NCBI RefSeq assembly: GCF_028453695.1 | Contig: NC_135772.1 | Location: 11,594,001 to 11,658,000 of the forward strand | Source: Augochlora pura | Taxonomy: Eukaryota; Arthropoda; Insecta; Hymenoptera; Halictidae | DNA: 64,000 nt | Direction of reading: 5' to 3' | Shown here: piece after piece, positions 12,946 through 26,005 of the stretch | Layout of the letters: the number at the start of each line of letters is the position of its first letter | How positions within the stretch are numbered: position 1 is the stretch's first letter | Position numbers and translations under genes: made by a program | Notes under the pieces: model-generated | Database searches by the model: none | What the model saw: the letters and a program-made list of their open reading frames with translations, nothing else | Told to the model about the DNA's origin: nothing

Positions 12946-15900
12946 AACACTTACTAATGATAGGCAAGATCAGATGATACAAGGTGGTCGAGCCAATGAG
13001 CGTAACTGGATTTCGTCCGCTTCCGCAACTTTTGGAAGACCTTATATATTATACGATTAATTGTACAAAACTTAGGAAAGAAACGAAATTCAGGATGATA
13101 GAAAGTTTACTTGTCGTTTATTTTTTAATGTACAGGTTATACCTATTTGTGTACATAGTAGATTTCACGTTAATATGAACTTTCATATAACTTCTTAAGT
13201 TCTAATAATCGTTTTCAAACTAGAAAGCACTTGACAATATTGTAAGTAAAGCATTAATTAGACTCCGTAAACCGAAACATTTTTCTTTCAACAATGTCCC
13301 CGATTTTTAGCAAAGTCATTGCTGTACGTTTAATAGACCGGTGTCACGATTCACAGTCTCTCACGTTGCAAAACGAAACAAGTGCCAAGAAACAATGCTC
13401 TTATTCTATTTTCCCTCCAACGCTCCCCGCTGGGTACAGCAAAAGGTGCTTTGAAAGAGAAGCTTTATTCACTTATCCCGTCCCCGCTGTATCCCGTTAG
13501 AATGCAGGCTGTCGCGAAGAGAAGAGCTTTCACTTTTGAATTCGACTGACTCTCATTCGATATCGCCAGGGCTATCTCTTGAATGCGATCTCTACTCTCT
13601 TATTCGAACCGCTGTTATCCTTTAACCAACGTAGCGGAGGGAACGTCAATGAAAAAAATGCTCTCGAACAACCGCTCCGCTCTCGCCAACAACCAACGCG
13701 ATCACAGAGAAAAACTCCTCGAAAGAAACAGTCTTCCCGCAGTCGATTCTCTCTCGCCTCCGGCTAGGCTCGCTCTCTGTCGTCTTGTTTTCTTTCGACC
13801 TCGTTCGCGCACGAAGCTTAACAGTGCCTCGAAATGCCGGAAAAATCGACATGCAAACTGGTCGGTGAATAGTGGCGTGGCGGAGCACAACAGGCTTTCG
13901 TAATTGGCGCGGAGGCAACCGCAAAAACTGTCAATCGCCGCCTTCCGGCCGACTGAAGTCGCAAAATACGGCTCATTAGGATTTCATGACGTATGAGGAT
14001 CCCTCGGCCTCGGTGTACGCCTACCCTCAAAGGCTTTAATTGCCGGTGATAATGAAACCACGGTTTAGTGATCCGTCGACGCGGAACTACTTTGTCTGTA
14101 CAACTGTTATGATGCAAATGGATATTATATACTATACTACATGGTTATTACTGTTTATATACTTCCTATGCGAGAAGAAAAGATAGAATTGTTTAAAATA
14201 ACTTAAAGGTAAAATTGTCTATAAAAAAATATTATTGCAATACCTAATAGCTTCATCTTTTAGTTATATAATTGCCAATGAACGTTCAGATTAGATTTAA
14301 ATGATTTTGTAATAAAAAATTTTTTACTAAAAGTTATTATCAACGAATATCAATCCATTATTTCTTATAATATTTATTATGTTAACTGGCATTTGTTCTT
14401 GTATGCTTTTTATAATAAATATTATATTAAAAAATGTTATCCAATTTCGTTCGACGTAATCTTTTAATTTGCTGAATTCTGTTACATTGCCACCCCCAAT
14501 ATTTGTATATATGAATATTATTAAATATTATTATATTATGTATAAATATTGTTACAATATGTATTCATCCATCTTTTGCGACAAGCGTTTGTAAGACAGT
14601 GTCACAAGCTTCAACATCGATTGCCAGCGCTTTCGCCAGGCTCTGCACAGAAGAAGGCAGACGAGACTGACGTGGAGTTTTCGTGAAAATACGCGGAGCT
14701 AGGCAACATAGGGAACGTTATTAAATGCATTTCTTTGTCGAGCAGATCCTTTCGCGGCTGCTATTAAGCAACTTCAATAAAGATTATGCGTAACGTTGTG
14801 CCGGGATCATAACAGAAACATTTTTCATTTGCAAGTATAATCGCGCACTACGTGGCTGATACGGAAGGTATCGCGGGGAACTTTTGGATTGGCAAACTTT
14901 CGCAGCCGCGCGGCTACGGTTCTTTCGGTCGCTTGTTCCGTGGGCTTCGCGAGTCATTCAACGAGCGTGAGAAGCGGCTGCTGTTTTCTCAATTTTTACG
15001 CAGAATTTCGGCGATTATAATGAAATATTTATGCCGGCTTTTTCTCGAGGTAATAACTCCTTCAAGATCTTCAAGCAGATAATTTCGCAATATCGTGAGA
15101 TTCTCATGCACTACGTTATGCATTAAAACCGGCAATCTTTCTAAGTAATATTGAGAAATTTTTAAGTTAACATTCACGAAGTTTTGGTTCGCAATGTATT
15201 GGTATAATTTTTTCTTATATAACATAGTGACATTTCTACGAAAAGTTAAGCGCACCCTATAAATTCAGTTGGATATTCTAGACTGTATGGTGTAATTTTA
15301 AAGTTTATTTGATTTATAATAATTTGCATCTGTTGAAAATAATGTATCTATACATAGTTTCGAGGCTTTTAAATAGTTTCATTGCTTTAAGTTTACTTAC
15401 TCATTTTTCTCATGTATTCATCAAATTCGCAGCAAAATTATCATAAATATAGAGGTTGTGATTAAATTACGGTGTTTATACACCTATGCCAAAAATGAGT
15501 AGATGAAACATAAATTTGCGGAGATATTGGAAAATGTTCGGTGAAATTATTGAACGAGAAAATACGTATTTATCTCATATCTGTTTTTCAAAGTTGATTT
15601 AAACGCTTTTTATTTTGCAGGAAGTCGCGCAGATCAATTACGATTAGTCGTAATAAAAATAATATATAAAATTATACAATATAATATATAAAATCTGTAA
15701 AAATATACTCCGCTCTACAGGGTAGTTTATCGACAGAATCTCGAGATATTTCAAAGAAAAAGAATACGGGAGCAGTGACGCAATCAACTCGCAACGATTG
15801 GACTTCAGGAAATGATAGAAACCGTCGCAATTTAGCACGGAGCAACGAAGGTGTCTAAAAGCAACAGAGAGAACTGGACTGTCAACCGAATAATCTGAAA

Positions 15901-17097
15901 TTTCCCCAACTACCGAGCTGTGCGGAAGAGACAACAGTGTCCATTTATTAGATTTAAGTTCTAAGGTAATTATCCTCTTCGCAAAAGCAACAGAATATCC
16001 AGACCAGGTACTGTTTTCGGTCAGAAATGGTTAAAGCGACGAGGTAACACGCGCGCTAGAAATAGATAACAAAATGTCCAAGCTTCAATGGACCGTAATC
16101 GTGATCATGTCTTGTTGCCACGTCCTTTCAACACCTTTAATGAGGCGGAGAGGATCGGCTTTTCCTTTGAACCAGGTGATTCCCTGGATTGGTTTCATTT
16201 TCTTCCTGGCCTGAGAATCAGCAATGGCGATCGGCGTAATTGTATTATATCTTTCCTTAAGTGCGAAATCAATAATAAAATTGTCTAAGTATTTCTCTGT
16301 CAGCGCCACTTCATCAACGTGTCAAAAAGGCGGGTATCGATTATTCTCTCAACGAAACAATCGTTTCTAGAAAAAACGAACTTTGTCGGTCATTTTATAC
16401 TTAGTCATATTTATAATGCTATACACATAGTAATATAAACTATTTTGTAATTTTATTGCAAGAATAGTTCGTTTTGATTAAAAAACATTTTTATTACAGA
16501 TAAAAGAGAACACTTCTTATTTAGCATCCGTGCTGGCTATACTAATTGTAGAAAGAGCAGCGAGGTAATACGATAAGGATGAAAACGTTCAAATACAAAA
16601 ATAAGAAACACTGTGATCCACGAAGCGTTAACGCGCGAAAAACTGGTTAAATAAAAATATTCGCCCGACAATTGAAGAGTCGTATTACGTCGAACGCGAC
16701 AGGCTCCGGCTTTAATAGAAGAAATCGGGACTCTGTACAACGTCACGGCGTGTCACGTGTTCGAGAGCACCTCTTGAGGGCTCTGTTCTCAATGCCTCGC
16801 ACGAATAGAGGTCCTTCATGCCGCCACGGTTCCCGATCTTCGATCTTCCGCACGGAGCTTGCTCGACCGTGAATATCTACATAAACCTACATTCGCGAAC
16901 GATCCGCGAGAGACTAAACCGTGGACCATTTTCGGGGCTCGTCTTTCGGTAAATCGGAAGTCTAAATGAACGTGGCTCATCAAGTGTAATCTACATGAAT
17001 AGCTAAAACGGAAGTATTATTCAAAAGTGGTGCGTCAAATCTGCAATTCATTTTGCATATATCTAATATTATTCCCAGTATCATTTGGAAATGATCA
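12946..17097. other. Non-coding stretch, presumed intron
   Basis: Contains GC-rich patches at 13290-14110, 14570-15080 and 16660-16990 separated by AT-rich sequence. A minus-strand open frame at 16085-16309 reads protein-like but matches no family I know. No transposon ends found. Confidence 0.45.
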
Positions 17098-17243
17098 GTA
17101 TCAAGTATATATTTATAACATATATTTATAATTAATAGTATCAAGTATATATTTATAATATATATATTTATAATTAATAGTATCGAATTTATATCTATAA
17201 TATATATTTATAATTAATAGTATCGACTTTATATTTATAATAG
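17098..17243. repeat. AT-rich minisatellite, about 40-bp unit, 3.6 copies
   Basis: Four consecutive units begin AGTATCAAG, AGTATCAAG, AGTATCGAA and AGTATCGAC, each followed by alternating TATATTTATAA blocks and ATTTATAATTAAT. Unit lengths are 40, 42 and 40 bp with a partial last copy of about 25 bp. The units have diverged pairwise in tandem order, as expected from stepwise duplication. Confidence 0.85.
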
Positions 17244-18270
17244 TTTTGGGCAATAAATAATAAAGAAATAGCAGAGCTTGATGAAGCACTGTATAAATTA
17301 ATTAGAATAAGCTCCTCTAAAAAATTAAAGGAATGCTTCATGAGCGAAAAATTGTGAGAATTTGAACGCCTGTAACGTTGTGCATAAGAATTTTGAAATC
17401 CCCTGCCTGTGGTCATTTTACAGCGTCAAATACCTCTTTCCACAATATGTCAAATACAAATATTTATCAAAGTCCTAAAATTTTGTTTTAAAAGACTGGT
17501 CGATTGTTATGAACGTAATCTGTCACTTGTGTCACTATTTTTATGAGCCAATATTTTTCATCGCATGTTCCTCTGTTTGTAACAGATTTTTTTACTCACA
17601 GCTTCGATTTTACTCGCTATCTATAGTAGAGCACATATGCTGCTCGCTAATTTACTCCATATACAGCTTTGTTTCATATTAGCGGATTATCTCCTCTCTT
17701 GTACGCGTTTTAAAAGCTAGAACGCCAGCATCCGCTTAACGCACACTGGCTCGAACGTGCTATATCACGCTCGTGCTAGCAAATTCAATCAATGTTTTTA
17801 TATAAACTACTCACTGTAGCATTATCTGTTCATATATGTGAAGGAAATTGAGGATGAACTCTGCAATAACAGTTTTCAGAATACAATAGCAGGATTTTAA
17901 ACGCTTTGCGGAGAAAAATACGATAATCGAAAAATAATTTTTTCCATTATCGTATAGATCAATTTATCAATATGCATGCCCTTGATTCGAATTCATGCGA
18001 ATTGATTTTTAGCAATAAAGATCACTTGGTAAAAGACTGGTTTAGAGAATATTTGAATCAACAAAAACATTACAATTATAAAAATACGTTTATGATGTTA
18101 ACTAATTATAATTACCAAAATTGAATGTAAGAAATTGGACAAAGTCATGATGAAATGTGGATGTCATAAATTAAATATCCATGGATATTAGCTGTGCGCA
18201 TGATGAATGCGTACAGCACGTCAAAACGTAACCATATAAATTCAGAGCCTAACATTTTATATTTTCCTTA

Positions 18271-18403
18271 AGTAATTTTTAAAAGCAAAGATAGTTTTCA
18301 AAAGCAAAAGTAATTTTTAAAAGCAAAAGTAATTTTTAAAAGCAAAAGTAATTTTTAAAAGCAAAAATAATTTTTAAAAGCAAAAATAATTTTTAAAAGC
18401 AAA
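18271..18403. repeat. Minisatellite, 19-bp unit, about 7 copies
   Basis: The unit is AAAAGCAAAAGTAATTTTT, repeated head to tail for 133 bp, exactly seven periods of 19. The first two copies carry several changes (GATAGTTTTC for GTAATTTTT), the middle copies are nearly identical, and the last two read AAATAATTTTT instead of AAGTAATTTTT. No coding potential. Confidence 0.9.
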
Positions 18404-20619
18404 CTAAAGATTCAGTTAATGGGCAATATTCGATAACAAAGTTATGTCGTTCCAGTATTTCCTAAACAAACTGCTGATTATACATATTTATCAGAGAAAC
18501 GAGTATATAGCATATCAAATTTTGATAAAATCTCTACACTTCATAATCAATGTTCTATAGAAAAGGATCGTGGAGTTTCGTGCTTTTTCCATATCCTTTG
18601 AATTTTTCGCGAATCTACGATCTACGGCCCGCAAATACAAACCGCGAAATTCGCGAATAATAGAGTCTTTCGGCGGATTTCAAAGGTACACGGGACTGGA
18701 AATTAAGCCAACCATGCTCGGTGATCGTATTTCTGAGCGAGGTCAACGGGGTTCTTGCAGCCGCTGCTCTTTTCGCGATTTAAGCTTCGCTCCGGGCAGC
18801 ATCTGCGCTCCTATCACGTCGAGGATCGTGCAGACACGGCCGCTATTCTGTCTTGCGGTTCTCTGTATAGCGGTCCGTCGAACAGCAGAGCCGGAAATTT
18901 TATTACAATACGAGCATGTTCCCAACCGTTATGCCATGTTGTTTCACAAAAATGGTCCAACTGTCTTCATCGTCCGTCTGTGCGGCTTACAAAGTTCATC
19001 TAACCTTTTGGCCGTCCGCTTTACAAACGAATGCGAACAACAGCGCGTTTACTGCTGGTTTTATTTGGCGATGTATAGTTACGTAAATTGAACGATGATA
19101 GTATTTATTCTGGTTATAATGAACCAATGAAAATTTTAAAGACGTTTCAGAGTTTATATGATTATTACATTGTACTTTGAAAAAAATATACATTCTCAGG
19201 CTATACATGTGGGGATAATGAATAATATGTAGAATAATAACGAGAAGAAAAATTGGAAAATGTATGTTCGTTAGTAGAAAAAACTTATCGTATAAATAAC
19301 TTGAGCTCTCATTCAAATAAATTAATTTATCCAATCGAAAAAGAATGTCCTGAGTTTACAATTGTTTACGTTCGCGATATCTTCGGTATGAAATAAAAAC
19401 ATAGCCCATTCTTGAATTATTTACCAGCTGCGAATCTCTTGCTGAAACTGTTACTGTTCACGTTATAAATAAAAATCTTCGCGGAAGTTCATTAAATCGT
19501 GAAATGCCCATTTCGTTCCAATAAATGGAGTACAAATAAGAGAAGAAATTCTGTATGCGATATTTCGATTAAAATATCCATTTACCGTTTACATATCGTC
19601 GATATCCTCGTTTCATCGAACTTGACAAAAACTTTCGAGATGAAACGTCAACTCATCGAATCCTCGAACCAGCAAACCTAAGAAAAACCGTAGCTACATG
19701 GATACCGAAGACGGTCCAATATGTCTGGAACTGTGGCGGAGAGGTATCCGAAGGGGATGAAATGAGTAGCGCTTGCCGGAGACAAAGGGCATGTTTCTTA
19801 CGTGCCAGTCAGCCACGTTTCCGAGATCAAGATGGCTGCCCAGACGCTTTAAGAATCGCCCGACAGACCCCTCTTTAAACTTCGTTCCTTCCTTCGGTTA
19901 TTCTGTGCCCGTAATTCGATCTCGCCTGTAAAAGGTAGAGGATGCTGAAGAAAGGCTTTTCATTTCCTCTTGGTGCTTCAAGTGTCGTCCTTTCATCGGG
20001 ACGCAGACTTCCCGAAACAAGAGGACAATTGCTCGGTGTACCATTCGCTTTCCTTCAGCCACCGTTTCCTTCGCCGGCGAACAGGCTGCGCTCATTTCAT
20101 GGAACCCCTTTCATTTTGCTTCCCCGCGAGGTGAGTAAAGGTGTTCGGCTTGTCAAAAACCCACCTCGCGTCTGAGGGAGCGGAAACCACGCGGTGCGCC
20201 GTTTTGTTCTCGATTTACGAGAAAATACCGTCGAGCCCGTTACCTTTCATTACCATGAAAATATGCTATCAGAATAATATGTATGCCCGCAATGACGGGT
20301 ATCTGCATGACCGTTTCGCATGAAATGTCTCGAGACATTGTCAGTGAAGCTGTAAGATAAATCACGCTAACTTCAGGAAAGAAAAATCTGGCACAGTAGA
20401 CGTGCAGACGCATTGAGTGCCGCGTCAATTCTGCACTTGGTGAACCTCATCGGAGAGTAAGATCAAAATTTCAAGTAGACTCCTGTGTCGGGCATTGTTT
20501 ATAGCTAGACTGCAACTTTCCCGCATGTGCATTAATTGAGTAATGCGTATAAGTACGCTTGATCGCGAAAGTATTCGGTCATCGTGAATATTTAGCTAAG
20601 TTATTTTGGTACCTGTACA
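18404..20619. other. Non-coding stretch, presumed intron
   Basis: A GC-richer patch at 18560-19090 holds a 173-codon open frame without an ATG start, and another at 19680-20480 holds no recognisable gene. A strong donor-like GTGAGT at 20131 lies 72 nt after an acceptor-like TTTCCTTCAG; this is noted separately as a weak exon candidate. Confidence 0.45.
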
Positions 20620-20839
20620 TTAACCCCTTGCACTTTATGCAAGCTCTATTAAGTATGAATATTATTAATTTCTTCTACATCGAAATAAAAATAAATTCTT
20701 CTGTTATCAAAGTACAGAAACGAAGGTAAATAAAGACAATACAATAAACAAAAATTGTCTGGACCTATTAGGAAAATTATTAAGTACGAATAAGTGCTAA
20801 CCGTCACAGCATGAAAGGAGCAATAGTGCAAGGGGTTAA
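20620..20839. mobile_element. TTAA-flanked MITE, copy C (piggyBac-like)
   Basis: The ends TTAACCCCTTGCACTTTATG and ...TAGTGCAAGGGGTTAA are inverted repeats of about 15 bp bounded by TTAA. The 190-bp interior is AT-rich and without a gene. This copy has the cleanest termini of the family in this window. Confidence 0.8.
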
Positions 20840-22615
20840 GCTGATTTCAATTTAAATACTGTAACAAAATAAACTGATAACTGTCCGTTAACAATAATTT
20901 TAATTTACAATTTAATTGAGAAAAATTGTTAATTGACACAAGGTTATTGAATAGGTTTGTATAAGAGTGCGATGTCAGAAAATTTTTCGGAATCATTGGC
21001 ATGATAAATGGCTGAACTGTGTTTGCAAAACTATTACAAACTGTACTTACCAACGCCATAACTACTTTTCACCAATGTTGTCGTTAATCTCTCTGGGTAG
21101 TAAATTTGCAGTGCCACTAAAATAAAGTTTCCTTCTCATTGTTTCAGTACTTTGCTTTCATGTGACACTTTCATAGTTATAGAGAATTATAGAGACACAA
21201 GAATACGAATTCTTTTATTAATCAAATCGTATTCATCAATCATATTAATGTAAAGCAATTTTTATCCAAATTGAATGATATATAATTTATCCTTTTTAGC
21301 GTATAGAGTTATCACTTTAAGTACATTTTAATAAAATAAAGTGATACATTTTAACATCGCCAGTATATTACGTACGAAATTGTAAGACAGATTGTAGAAA
21401 GATTTACGATCTCCTGGTTTTATATTTTTCATAAACTTATGTAAGCACTAAGGGGAAGATTAACTCTAAAGTTACGAACGACCGACGTTCGCTTCTCGGA
21501 TAATAACTTCACTGTGGAAAACAAGTTTCTGAGATAACAGATAGCGATCGGTCTTTGAACCTGCAATAGATCGAAAGGAAGGAAACGCTTTTTAAATAGT
21601 TCAATGTTCTGTGATGCTTTCGCAATTTATAGTAACAACGAAAAAAATATTCACTGACTTACATTTTCTATATGTATGTTGAAGTTTTCTAATCCGAAAT
21701 TTTTTTATTAATATTTTAATTGTTTAAATAGTAAGTTAATTGTTTAATTGTTTAAAGTAAGACATTCTTTTTGCCAAGAAAAATTGGCTGTGTAACGTCA
21801 CAAAAAAACAACAATTAATGATTTTGTTTTCCTTTATCAATGAACGCAAACAAAGATAATACATTTTCAAATATTTAAATTGAGTTTCGAAACAGTTATG
21901 GGAACACAGATTATGAAATATTATAGTAGAGCATCGAGCAAATAGATGGATTTGCTATAGGCTCTGACTACGTGTATCTCAAAACCATTTATTTGAAATT
22001 GACAGACTCGATAAGAAAAAACAATTCGATCAATTTATATACTCCGACGTTTACAGATAACATAAAACATTCATAAAAGCATAACAAATAGAACATTCTT
22101 TTTTTCGCATGTATGAAACAAAAATTCAGAACGTTATTTGATTTGCACCTTTGATTCTATTTAAATGAGCATGTTCTCCATTTCTACTGTATACGTTTTT
22201 AATAATAATTACGTACATTAGTGGCGACAATTATATTTTTGTCGTTTTCGATGTAATTTCATAATTAATTTTTCATACTTTGTAGGACAATAATTGGTTG
22301 CCAGGATGATGTTTCTATGTATTGTGTTAACACATTTTTATTGAGATACTTTAGAAAAGTTAGACGATTGGAAAATTGAAAAATAAGAACTACTTTATTG
22401 TATATAATATTAAAGCAGCGAAAAAAATGTTTTGTAGATTGTTCGAAATTTTTTCTCTTCTTTATTTTCTAGGAAGTTACTTACGATAAAGAAATTTCGA
22501 TCAGTAATATTGCAAAATAGAATATTATAAAGGTAGGGTTTAATTTTCACCTATTCAATTTCGTCAGAAGTACATCAAATCCACACGCTAGTAATCTTAT
22601 TTGTTGCTTTTACAG
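20840..22615. other. AT-rich non-coding stretch
   Basis: Uniformly AT-rich with many short stops in all frames. No gene, RNA or element recognised. It ends in the pyrimidine-rich tract that precedes the candidate exon at 22616. Confidence 0.5.
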
Positions 22616-22827
22616 GTGTTCGGAGTGACTTGCAAGCATCTCGAACATAAGTACGAAGCTCACGGTACTCGATTCAAGTTCGCCAGCATCCGTGGAAGCC
22701 CCTGCTGCGCCGTTTCATCCTTTGAAACCGAACTCGGGACGGTCGATTCCGAGAGCCGTGACTTCGACGGACGATGCTCTGCCCGTTATCAGAACGTACT
22801 TCCGCTGCAGTCGAGCCAGCTCCGCCG
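22616..22827 (+). other. Candidate spliced exon of an unidentified plus-strand transcript
   Basis: This GC-rich 212-nt block is preceded by a strong acceptor (pyrimidine-rich TTGTTGCTTTTACAG ending at 22615) and followed by a near-perfect donor (CCG|GTAAGC at 22828). AT-rich sequence lies before it. One forward frame, starting with the first base (VFGVTCKHLEHKYEAHG...), is open across the entire block and hits a stop only inside the putative intron; the other two forward frames have stops near the start. I recognise no protein family, so it could be a 5'-UTR or lncRNA exon, or a coincidence. It lies opposite in strand to the receptor exon at 30191-30352, so it would belong to a nested or overlapping transcript. 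Confidence 0.35.
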
Positions 22828-24449
22828 GTAAGCCCTTTTATCGGCGCTTTTTCAAATTTCGTTTCCTTCGATCCCTTGCTGCAGACGCATCTTTTTTCGC
22901 GAGTCCATTTCACCCGGCTACGAGCATGCAGAAAAGTAACTGCGCGCAGGGCGGGAGCAGCGAACTTGCGGAACAAACACAAAAGCGATAACGCAGGAAA
23001 TGAAACAGACACCCGAGGAATGTTTTCGGCAAATCTATCGGCTCTCGTGTAACGTGCCCTTTATACAACGAATCCATTGTTCGATCTCAAACGGATTAAC
23101 ATACAAGTCCAACTGTGTTAACTTTTGGGCTATAGAACAATTTGCAGATTTGTTTTCGCGTTATAGAAGTGAATGAAAAGTCTCTTTAAATTTGTGCTGC
23201 AAAGTGGTTTTATTTTTTCTTGTACGTGAGAAAAGTATAATTGTTTTTAGTACAACGCGGAAATATCAATTTTATTTCATTTCTAGGAAATTATTACAAT
23301 CGAAGATGTTCTAATCGTACTTGCAGCAAGGCTTAACGGCGGCACTTAAAAGCTTTGCCAAAATCTATGATTACATAGCTCACAATTTCGAGAAATAAAA
23401 TAAAATAATATTTAAAAAAATTTTTTTAGTTTTGTTATTATAGTTTTAAAAACGTGGAAGACTTTTTTGCTGAAATATTGTTCATTTCGTGTAAGATATA
23501 AAAAATTATTTATGCTTATTGTTAGCACAACTATTTAGGCCCCCATCGGTGTATAATTTTCTATTCGCCTTTTACGTGCGCAACATTTTCCAATAATCTA
23601 GAAGGAATCATTGCAAAGTCTGCGCAACGTTATCTAGCGCACTAAAAACGCATTTGTATCGCCGGGTGAGCGATCCCCCGTTGGCGAACGTAGACACAGT
23701 TGGAAGAAACGATGCCGAGCCAACTGGAGTAAGATATTAAACGTCAAAAGATTGCTACGGGCGCGACATTAATGTTCACGGTCGATCGGCAAACTGTGGA
23801 ACCGGTGCTCGCCCCAATCGCGGCTTAATCTCTTCGTTGAGCTTTAATTAAAACCGTCCGACGGAGAATTTTTATTCGACTGCATTTATTAAAAGCATGA
23901 AAACACGCGGAGGATATTCCTATTTCCATTTCACGTTCCCCTGCGTTCACGGTTTTCTGAACTTCCCAGGGAACCTCGGTTTTTCCTCGTAAATACTTTT
24001 CGAAACAATTTCCGCCGCGACAAACGGCAGGAGCACGAGACCCCGCGAGCTGCATGTTTATTCATGTTATGCTTAAAATACGTCAAAAACTATCTGCATG
24101 CTCAGCCCCATTTAAGCCGCCGTTTACACAACGGAATCTTTTCACGTTCAGAATAAATATTCGATTCCGCGATTTTTAAATGAAACTGCCTCTCGTCTGT
24201 TATTTCCACCCGTTTCTTGTTATTCCTCGGCGGTTATTTGTAATCGACGTCACGGCGACAGCTAAAAAATATTCTGTTTCTGAAATAGCGGCATAGTGGT
24301 AGTGTAAACTATGTACTTTTTTAATGTTTTACAGTGTTATGATTTAAAGAAGGTGTTATGTGAAGATTACGTATCGATTTGAATTACGTCGTTTCTTTCT
24401 CGCGCTCGTGTTCTTTTACTCGTAGAATTTTCGAGGATTCACACACGTA
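22828..24449. other. Non-coding stretch, presumed intron
   Basis: GC-rich for about 220 bp after the candidate exon, then AT-rich, then a mixed patch at 23560-24250. No recognisable gene or element. Confidence 0.5.
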
Positions 24450-24624
24450 TGAACCCTTTGCACTTGAACGGCGATCATTTAACATTATTTAACACTATAA
24501 TATTATAATAATTTCAGTAAATACATCATATAAAATACAGCGAGTTATTTCAAATGGAACTATTATAGGTCAGAGAGACGATTTTAAATATCGAATTAAA
24601 ATAGCTCCGAATGCAAAGGGTTAA
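24450..24624. mobile_element. TTAA-flanked MITE, copy D (one flank mutated)
   Basis: The left end TGAACCCTTTGCACTTGAAC and right end CGAATGCAAAGGGTTAA form an inverted repeat. The left tetranucleotide is TGAA rather than TTAA, which I read as a point change. The interior is AT-rich and holds no gene. Same family as copies C and E by the CCCTTTGCAY core of the termini. Confidence 0.68.
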
Positions 24625-25873
24625 CTATTCAACAAATTCTATATTATACATGACGTTGAGTGGTGGTAGCCTACTTTTCTTATTGGTATATAAGCATGTT
24701 TCAAATTGTCTTCGTTGAAGGAGTGGAAAACTGTCCGTCGAAGTAGTGTCTTATTACCTCGTGTTATCGGTGGCCTATTCGTGAAAAAGTTTTCGTTTAG
24801 GTCTGTCTCATCTGCAGCCCACATGTCTGAGTCGCAAATGTCGTGATTGTCGGTGATTATAAGCAGTTTGACCGATCATCTGCAGGGATCTTGCTGGTAC
24901 TTACGTTTATGAAAAACGAAGAACTTTTAACTATACCGTGAAACTCCTAAGGACATCCATTCTTCCGAAAATGCCATCGAAACTTACAAATTTAAAGTTT
25001 ATGCAAACAATCTCATAATCATTGTAGCCTCTAATCAATTACACGAATACTAAGTTGTTAGCAGTAGGTTGGAGAAAGGAAAAACAAGATAGAAGATTAT
25101 TTAATTTCACGGAGGTTAAGGGAAACGTGTTAGCCAGTCGACCGGAAGATGCCGATGAGGAATCCGCGGCGCAGATACGAATTTCGCGGCGGTTTTATTA
25201 AATCAATCGAGGTGTACTCCGAATTCCGAGCGATGTGAACTGTATTCCCGGGCTGCCTAATATTCTCCTCACGGATTGAACGGCTGAACCTGTGTTCCCG
25301 GGGCGGCGAGTATCGGCAGAAGGGCCGATAACCGGCCACCGTTTATCCGACACGTATGCATATAACCGTAAAAACGTAAAAAAAAAGCCCTACGGTCGGG
25401 CGTAGATAGCGCTTTACGCGAAACAAACGGTCCTGCAAGGTTCATCTCGGTCACGAGTGCTCGCATTTGCATGCATACAGTCGGGCACCGCTACGTAGTA
25501 ACGGGCGAACACCGGCGCGACGGCCGCCCGGCCGCGTTTCCGGTTGTTCTCTCGAGGGCGTTGCGAGCGTTTCGTGAAACTGTAACCCGAGGCTTACCCC
25601 CATCGGCGCCGGCTGGCCTTTCCGACCTGGGCATGTCGTTCTCGAGTGCGGAGGAAAACGACAGAAACCCGTGAACGAGGAGGGACCCCGGCCGGTCGAG
25701 CGAAAATTGACAATCGGGAAATCGCCGAACAATAACTTTGAACGCAACAATTTTCCCCGATTTTTCTGAACGGAGCCAGCCCTGTTACGAGTACCAGAGA
25801 GCTGTATCGTATTTCTCCTTTATAGGGCCAACTTATTAGTAGTTTCAGAAACAAACTCGTATTCTGTTCGTGT
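24625..25873. other. Non-coding stretch with a GC-rich island at 25130-25770
   Basis: The island is CpG-rich and open in several frames on both strands without any domain. A minus-strand frame at 24639-24824 (with upstream residues to about 24880) is acidic and protein-like in composition but unrecognised. Confidence 0.45.
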
Positions 25874-26005
25874 TTAACTCTTTGCACTCCGAATTTTATT
25901 TCAATTTCGTTTCGAAATAACGTCGAGTGGGACTCGAAAATGGAGCTCCTGAGATAAAAAAAATTAATGTCGAGTCACACTCGATATAGGAGCGCAATGG
26001 GTTAA
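25874..26005. mobile_element. TTAA-flanked MITE, copy E (short, 132 bp)
   Basis: It begins TTAACTCTTTGCACTCCG and ends GGAGCGCAATGGGTTAA, an inverted repeat of about 18 bp with a few mismatches, with TTAA at each edge. Inside are two short palindromic blocks, CGAGTGGGACTCG and CGAGTCACACTCG. No coding content. The shortest of the seven related elements. Confidence 0.72.

Noticed and set aside
18570..19091. 173-codon plus-strand open frame
   Set aside because: Begins at GTG, not ATG; no domain, signal or repeat recognised; another forward frame and a minus-strand frame are also open over part of the same GC-rich patch, which points to composition.
20059..20092. Minus-strand acceptor-like site followed by Ala-Cys, also tested as the next receptor exon
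   Set aside because: The open frame that follows has no similarity to the receptor amino-terminal domain.
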